A stretch of DNA of 5,672 bases from Candidatus Thorarchaeota archaeon (GCA_016841005.1 JAEORG010000419.1:1-5672), one strand, 5' to 3'. Counted from the stretch's first letter, positions 1-5,259 are shown. Notes: generated by a model not told the origin, from the letters alone. Program-made: numbers and translations.

Positions 1-642
1 GTAGCTACCTCTCCATGTCTTTTTCCATTATTACCATTGTTTCTGATTCGTAATCTTAAGTCAGAGCAGAGCCGAAAGAAAAGTGTGCTTGTAACAGGAA
101 TACTTGTTTTTGGTATTCTTTCATCATTAGCTGTATTCATGTCAATCTCTGTTTTTATTGGATTTTTCATCATTCAATATTATACCTATATACAAGCAAT
201 CCTAGGAGGGATAGTAGCATTTCTGGGAGTTGTAACTCTCTCTCATACTTTACGTGAGAAATTGAGATTGACTAGATTGAGTATGTCTGATCCTGGAACT
301 CCAACGAGTTTGATGGGTGTGTTTGTCGTAGGATTCAGCTATGCATTACTCGCTGCTCCATGTACAGCTCCTGTTCTTATCGTCCTTCCACTAGTTTTCA
401 GCACACAACCGAACTTACTAGTAGTACTATTCATGTTTATGCTCTTGTGTATTGGAGTTGCAATCCCCTATCTAGCAATTGCATTAGTGACTGGGGAAGC
501 AAGAGATAAGATGGCTGCAAGACTTTCGAATTCTGCAAGGAAGATTGAGATAGTTGTTGGAGTTTTCCTTATCATTCTAGGGATATGGCTCATGATTCCT
601 GGATTACAGAGCTGGTTCTATCAGATAGGTTTGATTCAGTAA
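1..642 (+). CDS. ccdA: CcdA/DsbD-type transmembrane thiol-disulfide carrier, 5'-partial
   Basis: Members of this family carry electrons from cytoplasmic thioredoxin across the membrane through a pair of membrane-embedded cysteines, reducing extracytoplasmic thioredoxin-like proteins used in cytochrome c maturation or disulfide repair. The frame is open from base 1 and encodes 213 visible residues up to a TAA. The first codons read SPCLFPLLP, the CcdA signature of the first membrane segment (Cys at visible residue 6). The matching second motif, AAPCTAPVL, lies at 118-126 (Cys 121). Hydrophobic segments fall around 28-58, 62-82, 104-130, 133-152 and 170-190. Because the first signature precedes it, the TTG at 37 is not the true start. 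The gene begins outside the window, and only about 20 residues would be missing if there is no extra N-terminal domain. Both redox cysteines are intact. No thioredoxin-like partner is visible here. The family call is firm; whether it serves cytochrome c or general thiol reduction is open. Confidence 0.88.
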   Translation, partial: VATSPCLFPLLPLFLIRNLKSEQSRKKSVLVTGILVFGILSSLAVFMSISVFIGFFIIQYYTYIQAILGGIVAFLGVVTLSHTLREKLRLTRLSMSDPGTPTSLMGVFVVGFSYALLAAPCTAPVLIVLPLVFSTQPNLLVVLFMFMLLCIGVAIPYLAIALVTGEARDKMAARLSNSARKIEIVVGVFLIILGIWLMIPGLQSWFYQIGLIQ

Positions 643-694
643 ACTCCCTAATGTAGATTCATTTGAGTTCTTAATATGATGGTTCTCATAAACA

Positions 695-704
695 TGTATA
701 TTAA
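695..704 (+). promoter_or_regulatory. Possible TATA box for the MFS gene
   Basis: The AT-rich element TGTATATTAA lies about 40 bases before the TTG start at 742, in a 99-base gap after the CcdA gene. In archaea this would place the transcript start around 722-726 and give a leader of about 15-20 bases holding the ribosome binding site. The match to the archaeal TATA consensus is only fair and no clear BRE is seen, so co-transcription with the upstream gene is equally possible. Confidence 0.35.
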
Positions 705-741
705 ACACTGACTAGCCCCAGCAAATCAGAGGTATTGAAGG

Positions 742-2160
742 TTGTCTGATATCGATGGTGTTGAGACGAGTAAGCTCTACACCAACCCAAGAGTGATGAT
801 TATTGCAATTGATGCACTACTCATTATGCTTGGTTTCGGTATTGTTGCACCTTCAATGGCATTCTATCTCATTGCACTTGAGGGAGGATTATCCCAGGCA
901 CCTGGTCCAGATTATATTGTACCTGACACAGTGGTTGCTCAATTCTCGCTAGTTCTGGGTGTGATGATGGCTTCTTTTATGGGTACCAGAACTTTGTTTG
1001 CACGATATTTCGGGGGTTTCTCAGATACACACGGAAGGAAACCAACACTGGTTTTAGGTCTAGTCGGGTATGTAGTACTTCTTATCTTGTTTGGACTTGC
1101 TCAAAATTGGATACATCTTCTGATTATTCGATCATTACAAGGCGTTGTTTCAGCAATGGTTTGGCCTGTAGCTGAAGCAGCCTTGATGGATATCGTTGGA
1201 ATAGAACGAAGAGGTGAAGGACTAGGGCTCTACATGATGGTTTCTAATGTTGGATTCATTCTAGGACCTGGTGTAGGTGGGTTACTCTATAACTTCTGTA
1301 GGGATGTTCTTCTTCTTCCAGTACCTGATGTTTTCCGCGTTCCTTACTACATTGGTGCTCTGATAACCCTACCTGCAGCGATTCTTACAATGTTGATTCT
1401 CAAAGAAACCGCACCAGGAAAGGTGAGCGAAATTCCTGATAGTGAAAAATACGAAATCCAACTTGAGCCCACTCCGACTTCAAGTCCTTCTGAATCTGAT
1501 TTGCTTTCCACCAAACGAAGTCGCATGATCAAAGTGATTTACATCATGTCATTAACCAATGGGATTGCAATGGGTTTAGGTCAACCTATTTTCCAGCTTT
1601 TCCTCATGAGTCATATTACAAGTGATATTGGGATGATAGGACTGATTATTTCAGGGGCTGGAGCCATTGGAATGTTATTCTCAATACCTGCCGGTCGTGT
1701 TGCAGATCGACGTGGCAGAAAGGGCTTGGCTGTTTGGGGGGCTGTAGGAGCAAGAGTATCACTTGGTGCATTACCTTTAACTACAACTCTTGCAGGAACC
1801 AGTGTTATATGGGTTGGGCAGAGTGCGTCTATGGCTGTGTCGCAACCAGCTTTGAGAGCAATTCAAGCTGATATTGTTCCTTGGAAATTGAGGGGGAAAC
1901 TCTTTGGTACTATTCAAGCTTTCTTCAACGCTGGTGCAACCATTGGTCCTCTCGCTGGCGGTGCATTATATGGCATCTTCTCCCTGATGGTTTTTCAACT
2001 AGGACCATTCTTGATCGGAGGTTATGTGATTCCATTCTGGTTGGCAGCGAGTATAGGTTTCTTTGGAGCACTTTTACTTTGGCTTTATGTAGAGGAAACG
2101 CTTCCTCCCTCTACTCCAATCATCGAAGTTAAGGATGACGCTGAGATTGATGCAACATAG
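742..2160 (+). CDS. Major facilitator superfamily transporter, probable drug:H+ antiporter type
   Basis: This 472-residue membrane protein probably exports or exchanges a small molecule using the proton gradient; the substrate cannot be read from sequence. It has two six-segment halves. MFS motif A occurs in both: GGFSDTHGRK at 91-100 and AGRVADRRGRK at 317-327. A motif C-like GFILGPGVGG lies at 171-180, and its echo GATIGPLAGG at 398-407; motif C is typical of antiporters. The halves are joined by a polar cytoplasmic loop at about 221-262, rich in Glu, Ser, Pro and Thr. Residues 47-63 form a longer external loop. The start is TTG at 742, because an in-frame TGA sits at 736 and an AGAGGT ribosome binding site at 728-733 is 8 bases away. 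The next in-frame ATG (codon 19) lies at the edge of the first membrane segment and has no better site. The gene follows the CcdA gene by 99 bases, with no evident functional link. Confidence 0.9.
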   Translation: MSDIDGVETSKLYTNPRVMIIAIDALLIMLGFGIVAPSMAFYLIALEGGLSQAPGPDYIVPDTVVAQFSLVLGVMMASFMGTRTLFARYFGGFSDTHGRKPTLVLGLVGYVVLLILFGLAQNWIHLLIIRSLQGVVSAMVWPVAEAALMDIVGIERRGEGLGLYMMVSNVGFILGPGVGGLLYNFCRDVLLLPVPDVFRVPYYIGALITLPAAILTMLILKETAPGKVSEIPDSEKYEIQLEPTPTSSPSESDLLSTKRSRMIKVIYIMSLTNGIAMGLGQPIFQLFLMSHITSDIGMIGLIISGAGAIGMLFSIPAGRVADRRGRKGLAVWGAVGARVSLGALPLTTTLAGTSVIWVGQSASMAVSQPALRAIQADIVPWKLRGKLFGTIQAFFNAGATIGPLAGGALYGIFSLMVFQLGPFLIGGYVIPFWLAASIGFFGALLLWLYVEETLPPSTPIIEVKDDAEIDAT

Positions 2161-2183
2161 AATGCCATTTTGAATGGCGTTTT
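2161..2183 (+). terminator. Hairpin plus T-run directly after the MFS stop
   Basis: AATGCCATT (2161-2169) pairs with AATGGCGTT (2173-2181) through one G-T wobble around a three-base loop, and the 3' arm runs into TTTT (2180-2183). It begins at the base after the TAG stop. Archaeal termination depends mainly on the U-run, so the short run makes this a plausible but not certain terminator. It also separates the MFS gene from the promoter that follows. Confidence 0.5.
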
Positions 2184-2191
2184 ACCAATAA

Positions 2192-2199
2192 TTTATATA
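2192..2199 (+). promoter_or_regulatory. Archaeal TATA box for the RIO kinase operon leader
   Basis: TTTATATA is an almost ideal archaeal TATA box, preceded by the A-rich ACCAATAA that may act as BRE. Standard spacing puts the transcript start near 2218-2225. Nothing as good appears closer to the first kinase start at 2547, so the operon is most simply read as having a leader of roughly 320 bases. A separate small transcript ending before 2547 is the alternative. Confidence 0.6.
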
Positions 2200-2217
2200 C
2201 GAATATCAATGAGGTGG

Positions 2218-2246
2218 GTTTACTTTACTAAGTAATGACAGTAAAC
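2218..2246 (+). promoter_or_regulatory. Operator-like dyad with four TTTACT/AGTAA half-sites
   Basis: GTTTACT (2218-2224) is the exact inverse of AGTAAAC (2240-2246). Nested inside is the perfect palindrome TTACT-A-AGTAA (2225-2235). Together they give two TTTACT copies (2219-2224, 2224-2229) and two inverse copies (2231-2235, 2240-2245). The dyad covers the expected transcription start, a classic place for a repressor to block RNA polymerase. A winged-helix protein is encoded in the operon at 4182, so autoregulation is a natural guess. In RNA the same bases could form a hairpin just before the GGAGGTG at 2247. Another AGTAAA lies at 2497-2502. Confidence 0.4.
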
Positions 2247-2263
2247 GGAGGTGCAGATACAAT

Positions 2264-2329
2264 ATGAAGTCGATAAGAAGGATTGAGAATTTTACATGGG
2301 TCTGCACTGAAACTGTCGGAAGTGCCTAA
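2264..2329 (+). CDS. Possible 21-aa leader peptide
   Basis: ATG at 2264 opens a 21-codon frame ending in TAA at 2327-2329. Its GGAGGTG (2247-2253) lies 10 bases upstream and is as strong as those of the kinase genes. The peptide is basic at its N-terminus (MKSIRRIENF), has single Trp and Cys residues, and matches no family I know. The ribosome binding site and the codons just before ATG form one arm of the 2254-2262/2345-2353 inverted repeat, and the stop codon lies in the loop of the GGAAGT/ACTTCC hairpin. That is the layout of a translated leader ORF controlling downstream folding, but a chance short frame cannot be excluded. Confidence 0.3.
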   Translation: MKSIRRIENFTWVCTETVGSA

Positions 2330-2546
2330 ACTTCCTCTGCTTCTTTGTATCTGATAGTCAATCTACACGTCGTGACTTGATATTCAATGAAGGACAGTTG
2401 CAGTATGTAGGCACCTTGTTCTCAGATGGTAATTTTGTGCTACTAACGTAAGGCGTGTAACTACTCGGTCAATGAGAGTGAACAAGAAAATTGCAAAGTA
2501 AAGAAAAAACTCGGAGCCGAAACAGATCCCATGGAGGGTTATACTA

Positions 2547-3365
2547 GTGGGTGCTCCAGTAGAGAAATTCAATCCCCTGAAACCAAGTGCATTGTCGCAA
2601 AAGCGGCAAAATGAGCGAGGTTCTGAATGGGGCAAGAAGGTAAAGATCTCAGAGATCACTCTAGAGGACGTAAGGCAAGACGCTATCCAGTTCGGATTGG
2701 CAACAAAGGTTGTCTTCCAGATGAAGGCAGGAAAAGAAGCCTCAATATATCTCGCCGAATGGAAAGGTCATCCCATTATCCTAAAGGCGTATAGACTCTG
2801 GCAGACTGCTCAAGCTAGTAAAGAACGTGGTGTCTATGCTCCTGGAAAGATGTCTATGCTGGCATCTAAGGAACATGATATGCTATCCTTATGTTTCAAG
2901 GCAGGAATGAATGTACCAACACCCATTGGACGAGTAGGTAACTACCTCACAATGCGGCTGATTGGCGAAGATATTGAACCTGCCCCGCAGCTAAAAGATG
3001 TCCAACTAGACGATCCGGATGCAGCATTAGATGCGATATTGGATCAGTATCTCATTATGTACTCTAAGGTCAACTATGTTCATGGCGACCTAAGCGGATA
3101 CAATATCCTTTGGTGGAAGAACAAACCATGGATTATCGATATGCCTCAAGCATATCTAGTAGGACCTTGGGCTGATATGAAGAAAGTGGAGTCGTTGCTT
3201 CGACGTGATATTGTCAATGTTCTCTCCTACTTCAAAAGATACTACGGCATCCGAAGAGATGCAGATTACATAACGCAAGTGTTCCTTTCGGAGTATGTAC
3301 CTGAGAATCTGAGAAACTACAAAGAATCATTCAGTGTTCCTGAGGAGGTGCTTTTCAATGAGTAG
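2547..3365 (+). CDS. RIO1-like atypical serine kinase, first of tandem pair
   Basis: This 272-residue protein belongs to the RIO family of atypical Ser/Thr kinases, whose RIO1 branch acts in late small-subunit ribosome maturation as ATPase/kinase. Visible features in order: an N-terminal NPLKPSALS segment (9-17), a nucleotide-binding AGKEASIY (61-68) in place of the usual P-loop, the ATP-contacting Lys 80, a flexible loop 83-107, the helix-C Glu 109, a hinge region TMRLIGE (135-141), the catalytic HGDLSGYN (179-186, Asp 181 and Asn 186), the metal-binding IIDMPQ (196-201, Asp 198) and the C-terminal LRRDIVNVLSYF helix (218-229). All catalytic residues are present. The GTG start is chosen because GGAGGG (2533-2538) is 8 bases away and an in-frame TAA at 2499 excludes earlier starts. 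The stop overlaps the next kinase by 8 bases, so translation is probably coupled. RIO1 normally has LSEYN where this has LSGYN. An accessory rather than housekeeping RIO1 is likely. Confidence 0.9.
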   Translation: MGAPVEKFNPLKPSALSQKRQNERGSEWGKKVKISEITLEDVRQDAIQFGLATKVVFQMKAGKEASIYLAEWKGHPIILKAYRLWQTAQASKERGVYAPGKMSMLASKEHDMLSLCFKAGMNVPTPIGRVGNYLTMRLIGEDIEPAPQLKDVQLDDPDAALDAILDQYLIMYSKVNYVHGDLSGYNILWWKNKPWIIDMPQAYLVGPWADMKKVESLLRRDIVNVLSYFKRYYGIRRDADYITQVFLSEYVPENLRNYKESFSVPEEVLFNE

Positions 3366-4185
3366 GATTGAGAAACATAATCCACTCAAATCGAGCGCGT
3401 TAAGTCGTCAGGAATCTGTAATGAGGGAGGGTAAATGCGGAAAGATTCAGTTCAAGGAACTGACACTAGAACAGGTCAAGAAGAGTGCGATTGAGTTTGG
3501 TCTTGTTACGGATGTTCTCTATCAGCTTAATGCTGGAAAGGAAGCATCAATCTATCTTGCGATGTGGAATGAGCATCCAATCATCCTCAAAGCATATCGA
3601 CTGTGGTCCTCTCCTCATAAACTTTCAACACAACACGGATACATCACAACTGGTGGAAAGAGAACATACTTGGTCACTGCAATGATGGAAGAAATCGCAG
3701 TGAAAGAGTTTGATATTCTGACGTGGTGTTTCAAAGGTGGAGTTCATGTACCAACACCAATAGGCCGAGTTGGACATTTTCTGACAATGAGGTTCATAGG
3801 AGATGGACTTGAGCCTGCCCCTCAGTTGAAGGATGTGGAACTTGAAAACCCCGAGCTTGTACTTGACCAGATTCTAGATGACTACCTCTTGATGTATAGC
3901 AAGGTGCACTATACCCATGGTGACCTTAGCGCATACAATATCTTGTGGTGGCAAGAACGCCCCTGGATAATTGATATCCCCCAAGGTGATCAAGTCAACA
4001 AATGGGCGAATATGAAGAAAGTGGAACTTGTCCTGAAACGCGATATAAGTAACGTACTCAATTACTTTGAGCAATATGGTATTTACAAAGATGAAGAGTA
4101 CATTCTGAACGTGTTTCTGGATGAATACATACCTTACAACTTGCGACATTATCGCGAGTTAGACCATGGAGGTGAGCTACTATGA
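3358..4185 (+). CDS. RIO1-like atypical serine kinase, second of tandem pair
   Basis: This is a paralogue of the preceding kinase, about half identical by eye over its whole 275 residues, and clearly the product of an old tandem duplication. It has the same parts: NPLKSSALS (8-16), AGKEASIY (59-66), Lys 78, Glu 117, HGDLSAYN (187-194, Asp 189 and Asn 194), IIDIPQ (204-209, Asp 206) and the LKRDISNVLNYF helix (226-237). The catalytic set is complete. The main difference is a loop between Lys 78 and Glu 117 that is 10 residues longer than in the first copy; in RIO1 this region is the flexible, autophosphorylated loop. The ATG at 3358 is preferred over an in-frame GTG at 3334, because GGAGGTG (3344-3350) ends 7 bases before it and would lie inside the longer version. 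It overlaps the first kinase by 8 bases and the next gene by 4. Substrates are unknown; the winged-helix protein encoded next is a candidate by position only. Confidence 0.9.
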   Translation: MSRIEKHNPLKSSALSRQESVMREGKCGKIQFKELTLEQVKKSAIEFGLVTDVLYQLNAGKEASIYLAMWNEHPIILKAYRLWSSPHKLSTQHGYITTGGKRTYLVTAMMEEIAVKEFDILTWCFKGGVHVPTPIGRVGHFLTMRFIGDGLEPAPQLKDVELENPELVLDQILDDYLLMYSKVHYTHGDLSAYNILWWQERPWIIDIPQGDQVNKWANMKKVELVLKRDISNVLNYFEQYGIYKDEEYILNVFLDEYIPYNLRHYRELDHGGELL

Positions 4186-4466
4186 TGCAGTTGCCAAAGA
4201 GTGCTGTCATAGTGTTACAACACTTGACAAGAAGTGGTCCGATGTGTCCAGTAGATATCAGCCAGACTGCAAAACTGGCTCCCAGAACAGTTAGCCATGC
4301 GCTAAAGCGCTTGGTGAATGATCAACTGTGCAAGAAGATACCAAACTTGCAAGATATGCGTCGGCCACTCTATATGCCGAACTATGAAGCAGCGAAGAAG
4401 ATGGTGAAACGATATGGAATGGATTCTACAATCGGTAACCAGCTGACTTTCATGCTCCGTAAATAG
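4182..4466 (+). CDS. Small winged helix-turn-helix DNA-binding protein (MarR-like fold)
   Basis: The 94 residues fit a single winged-helix domain. Helix 1 is at about 6-17 and the helix-turn-helix at 22-46, with recognition helix APRTVSHALKRLV (33-45). A basic wing follows, with KKIPNLQDMRRPLY at 51-64, then a C-terminal helix at 68-79. The TVSHALKRL pattern is typical of MarR and related archaeal regulators. There is no ligand domain, so it may act as a dimer or through a partner. It starts at an ATGA overlap with the second kinase stop, with GGAGGTGA (4168-4175) 6 bases upstream; the next codon is also ATG, so the start could be three bases later. Coupled translation suggests the kinases and regulator are made together. 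It could bind the dyad at 2218-2246 and be phosphorylated by the kinases; both ideas are inference. Confidence 0.82.
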   Translation: MMQLPKSAVIVLQHLTRSGPMCPVDISQTAKLAPRTVSHALKRLVNDQLCKKIPNLQDMRRPLYMPNYEAAKKMVKRYGMDSTIGNQLTFMLRK

Positions 4467-4487
4467 TATCGTGTGAGGTTAGGAAAA

Positions 4488-4640
4488 ATGAATGAGAAAG
4501 AAGAAACAATCACATGTGACGGGTGTTACAAACCCTGTACTCCAGATGTGCCTGAAACGGAGAAAGATAAGTCGACAAAAGGCAATCTCATTCATATGGA
4601 TAGCCCTATGTCAACTTGGTCTCGTAGAAATGAGATTTAG
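4488..4640 (+). CDS. 50-aa Cys-motif protein, last gene of the RIO operon
   Basis: This short frame runs from ATG at 4488 to TAG at 4638-4640. A GAGGT ribosome binding site (4475-4479) lies 8 bases upstream, and the winged-helix gene stops 21 bases before. The product is acidic at the start (MNEKEETIT), followed by CDGCYKPC (10-17), so Cys 10, 13 and 17 could bind zinc or an Fe-S centre with a further ligand such as His 36. The rest is polar and probably disordered. I recognise no family. An overlapping open frame (4492-4677) has poorer ribosome-site spacing and a less protein-like, Lys/Arg-heavy composition, so the 4488 frame is preferred. The spacing and binding site argue that it is the fourth member of the operon. 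Confidence 0.6.
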   Translation: MNEKEETITCDGCYKPCTPDVPETEKDKSTKGNLIHMDSPMSTWSRRNEI

Positions 4641-4682
4641 ACCTCTGAGTGAACTGTCAGACAGGGCGATAGAATAAGTACA

Positions 4683-4711
4683 GATGACCTACGAGACTTC
4701 TCGAAGTCATC
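4683..4711 (+). terminator. Terminator-like hairpin after the RIO operon
   Basis: GATGAC (4683-4688) pairs with GTCATC (4706-4711). Inside, CGAG (4692-4695) pairs with CTCG (4700-4703) around the loop ACTT, separated from the outer stem by a small internal loop. It is followed on the plus strand by CTTT, a six-G run and TTTT (4724-4727). It lies 42 bases beyond the last operon stop and 57 bases beyond the stop of the convergent ACT-like gene, so it may insulate both. No T-run follows it on the minus strand. Confidence 0.5.
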
Positions 4712-4746
4712 CTTTGGGGGGAGTTTTCATCTATCGAAGACCGTCT

Positions 4747-4767
4747 GCAATCATATGAATCGATTGC
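4747..4767 (-). terminator. Hairpin directly after the ACT-like gene stop
   Basis: GCAATC (4747-4752) is the exact inverse of GATTGC (4762-4767), with a nine-base loop. On the minus strand it starts at the base right after the TAA of the ACT-like gene. There is no T-run after it, so it may stabilise the mRNA 3' end rather than stop transcription. Confidence 0.3.
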
Positions 4768-5184
4768 TTAGGAAACTTTTCTCAAGACGACTCTTGATAC
4801 TCCGGGAATCTTCTTGAGACTGTCCTCAAGTTCCTGAAGTGTCACTACTAGCTGGTCAGGCACGAAATAACACTCATAGTAGCATTTCTCGCCTCTGAGA
4901 CACACACCAGTCGTGAAAATAATGTCGCTTAATTTTGCATCATTGAACGCGAAGTTCAATTGCTTGAGGAAGTTTCGGCTCAGGTCACTGATTTCGATAC
5001 GTAGCAGGTAGATGTCGTCTGACGCTACCGGAAAGATCTTCATCACGCGGTCTTTGTGATGCATAACTGTAAGAGCCGCCTTTTCCTTGATATCGGCTAC
5101 AAACTCCGCCGGGAACTCAACAGGCTCGCCTGGCCTGAAATGCAAGATAATTGCTGAGGTTGCACCCTCTCTGTCTGTCACCAT
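4768..5184 (-). CDS. Probable ACT-like small-molecule-binding protein
   Basis: This 138-residue soluble protein has no catalytic motif that I recognise. Its C-terminal 80 residues read as a beta-alpha-beta-beta-alpha-beta ferredoxin-like unit of ACT type: strand IYLLRIEI (58-65), helix 68-81, strand SDIIFTTGV (86-94), strand 98-107, helix VTLQELEDSLKK (114-125) and strand VSRVVLRKV (129-137). The GVSRVVLRKV ending is typical of ACT domains, which bind amino acids and regulate enzymes or transcription. An N-terminal extension (8-54) adds strands and no DNA-binding motif. Cys 95, 101 and 105 cluster on the central strands. The ATG is the first possible start, since an in-frame TAA lies three codons upstream. 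The only ribosome site is a weak AAGGA 11 bases away. The same-strand upstream gene is an amino-acid PLP enzyme, which fits amino-acid sensing, but 247 bases separate them. Fold assignment is by pattern only. Confidence 0.6.
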   Translation of the reverse strand: MVTDREGATSAIILHFRPGEPVEFPAEFVADIKEKAALTVMHHKDRVMKIFPVASDDIYLLRIEISDLSRNFLKQLNFAFNDAKLSDIIFTTGVCLRGEKCYYECYFVPDQLVVTLQELEDSLKKIPGVSRVVLRKVS

Positions 5185-5205
5185 CGCTTGTTACGTCCTT
5201 TTAGT

Positions 5206-5223
5206 CCTTATCGCCCTGTAAGG
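5206..5223 (-). promoter_or_regulatory. Inverted repeat in the leader of the ACT-like gene
   Basis: CCTTA (5206-5210) and TAAGG (5219-5223) form a five-base dyad with an eight-base spacer, 22 bases before the ACT-like start. A GTCCTT direct repeat (5195-5200, 5204-5209) overlaps it. It could be an operator or a small leader hairpin; at this length chance is a fair alternative. Confidence 0.2.
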
Positions 5224-5250
5224 TCTGCTCTTCGGTTTGTATGTTTCTAT

Positions 5251-5259
5251 CATATTAAG
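5251..5259 (-). promoter_or_regulatory. Possible TATA box for the ACT-like gene
   Basis: Read on the minus strand this is CTTAATATG, some 70 bases before the ATG. A transcript starting about 25 bases downstream would have a leader of about 40-45 bases that includes the CCTTA/TAAGG dyad. The match is moderate. The rest of the 5185-5431 gap is AT-rich, and I see no RNA gene in it. Confidence 0.3.

Larger units (their letters stand above)
2200..2546 (+). other. Long, possibly structured leader of the RIO operon
   Basis: This forms most of the 386-base gene-free gap between the MFS gene and the first kinase. No tRNA, rRNA, SRP RNA, RNase P RNA or riboswitch signature was recognised, and no long protein frame crosses it. 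It does hold inverted repeats: CAGATACAA (2254-2262) with TTGTATCTG (2345-2353), GCACT (2304-2308) with AGTGC (2321-2325), GGAAGT (2318-2323) with ACTTCC (2330-2335), AGTCA (2356-2360) with TGACT (2373-2377), and AGGTGC (2249-2254) with GCACCT (2411-2416). Several cannot form together. After about 2420 the sequence is A-rich with little structure, apart from the near-palindrome TCGGAGCCGA at 2511-2520, until GGAGGG at 2533. It may be an untranslated regulatory leader or a small RNA; both are inference. Confidence 0.35.

Noticed and set aside
638..644. AGTAAAC at the CcdA stop as another copy of the operator half-site
   Set aside because: Single 7-base match overlapping a stop codon, with no inverse copy nearby; most likely chance.
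1430..1530. Fusion or insertion in the central loop of the MFS protein
   Set aside because: A polar loop of about 40 residues between segments 6 and 7 is normal for this superfamily.
1347..1532. Minus-strand frame inside the MFS gene
   Set aside because: Antisense shadow of the transporter's sixth segment and central loop.
1881..2132. Plus-strand frame inside the MFS gene
   Set aside because: Off-frame reading of the transporter, rich in Trp, Arg and Cys, with no domain.
2200..2546. tRNA, SRP RNA, RNase P RNA or C/D guide RNA in the long gap
   Set aside because: No T-loop GGTTCRA, no SRP helix 8 or RNase P core motifs, and no properly spaced C (RTGATGA) and D (CTGA) boxes; only isolated CTGA matches.
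2384..2659. 91-codon minus-strand frame
   Set aside because: It runs antisense across the start of the first kinase and its ribosome site, with no recognisable domain.
3334..3357. Eight extra N-terminal codons for the second kinase from GTG 3334
   Set aside because: The strong GGAGGTG for ATG 3358 lies inside this stretch, and the extra residues do not match the first kinase.
3485..3685. Plus-strand frame inside the second kinase
   Set aside because: Off-frame shadow of a well-supported kinase domain.
3874..4149. Minus-strand frame inside the second kinase
   Set aside because: Antisense shadow of conserved kinase sequence including the catalytic loop.
4492..4677. 61-codon plus-strand frame
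   Set aside because: It overlaps the 50-aa Cys-motif frame, has a 12-base gap to the same ribosome site, and its Lys/Arg-rich product looks like an off-frame reading.
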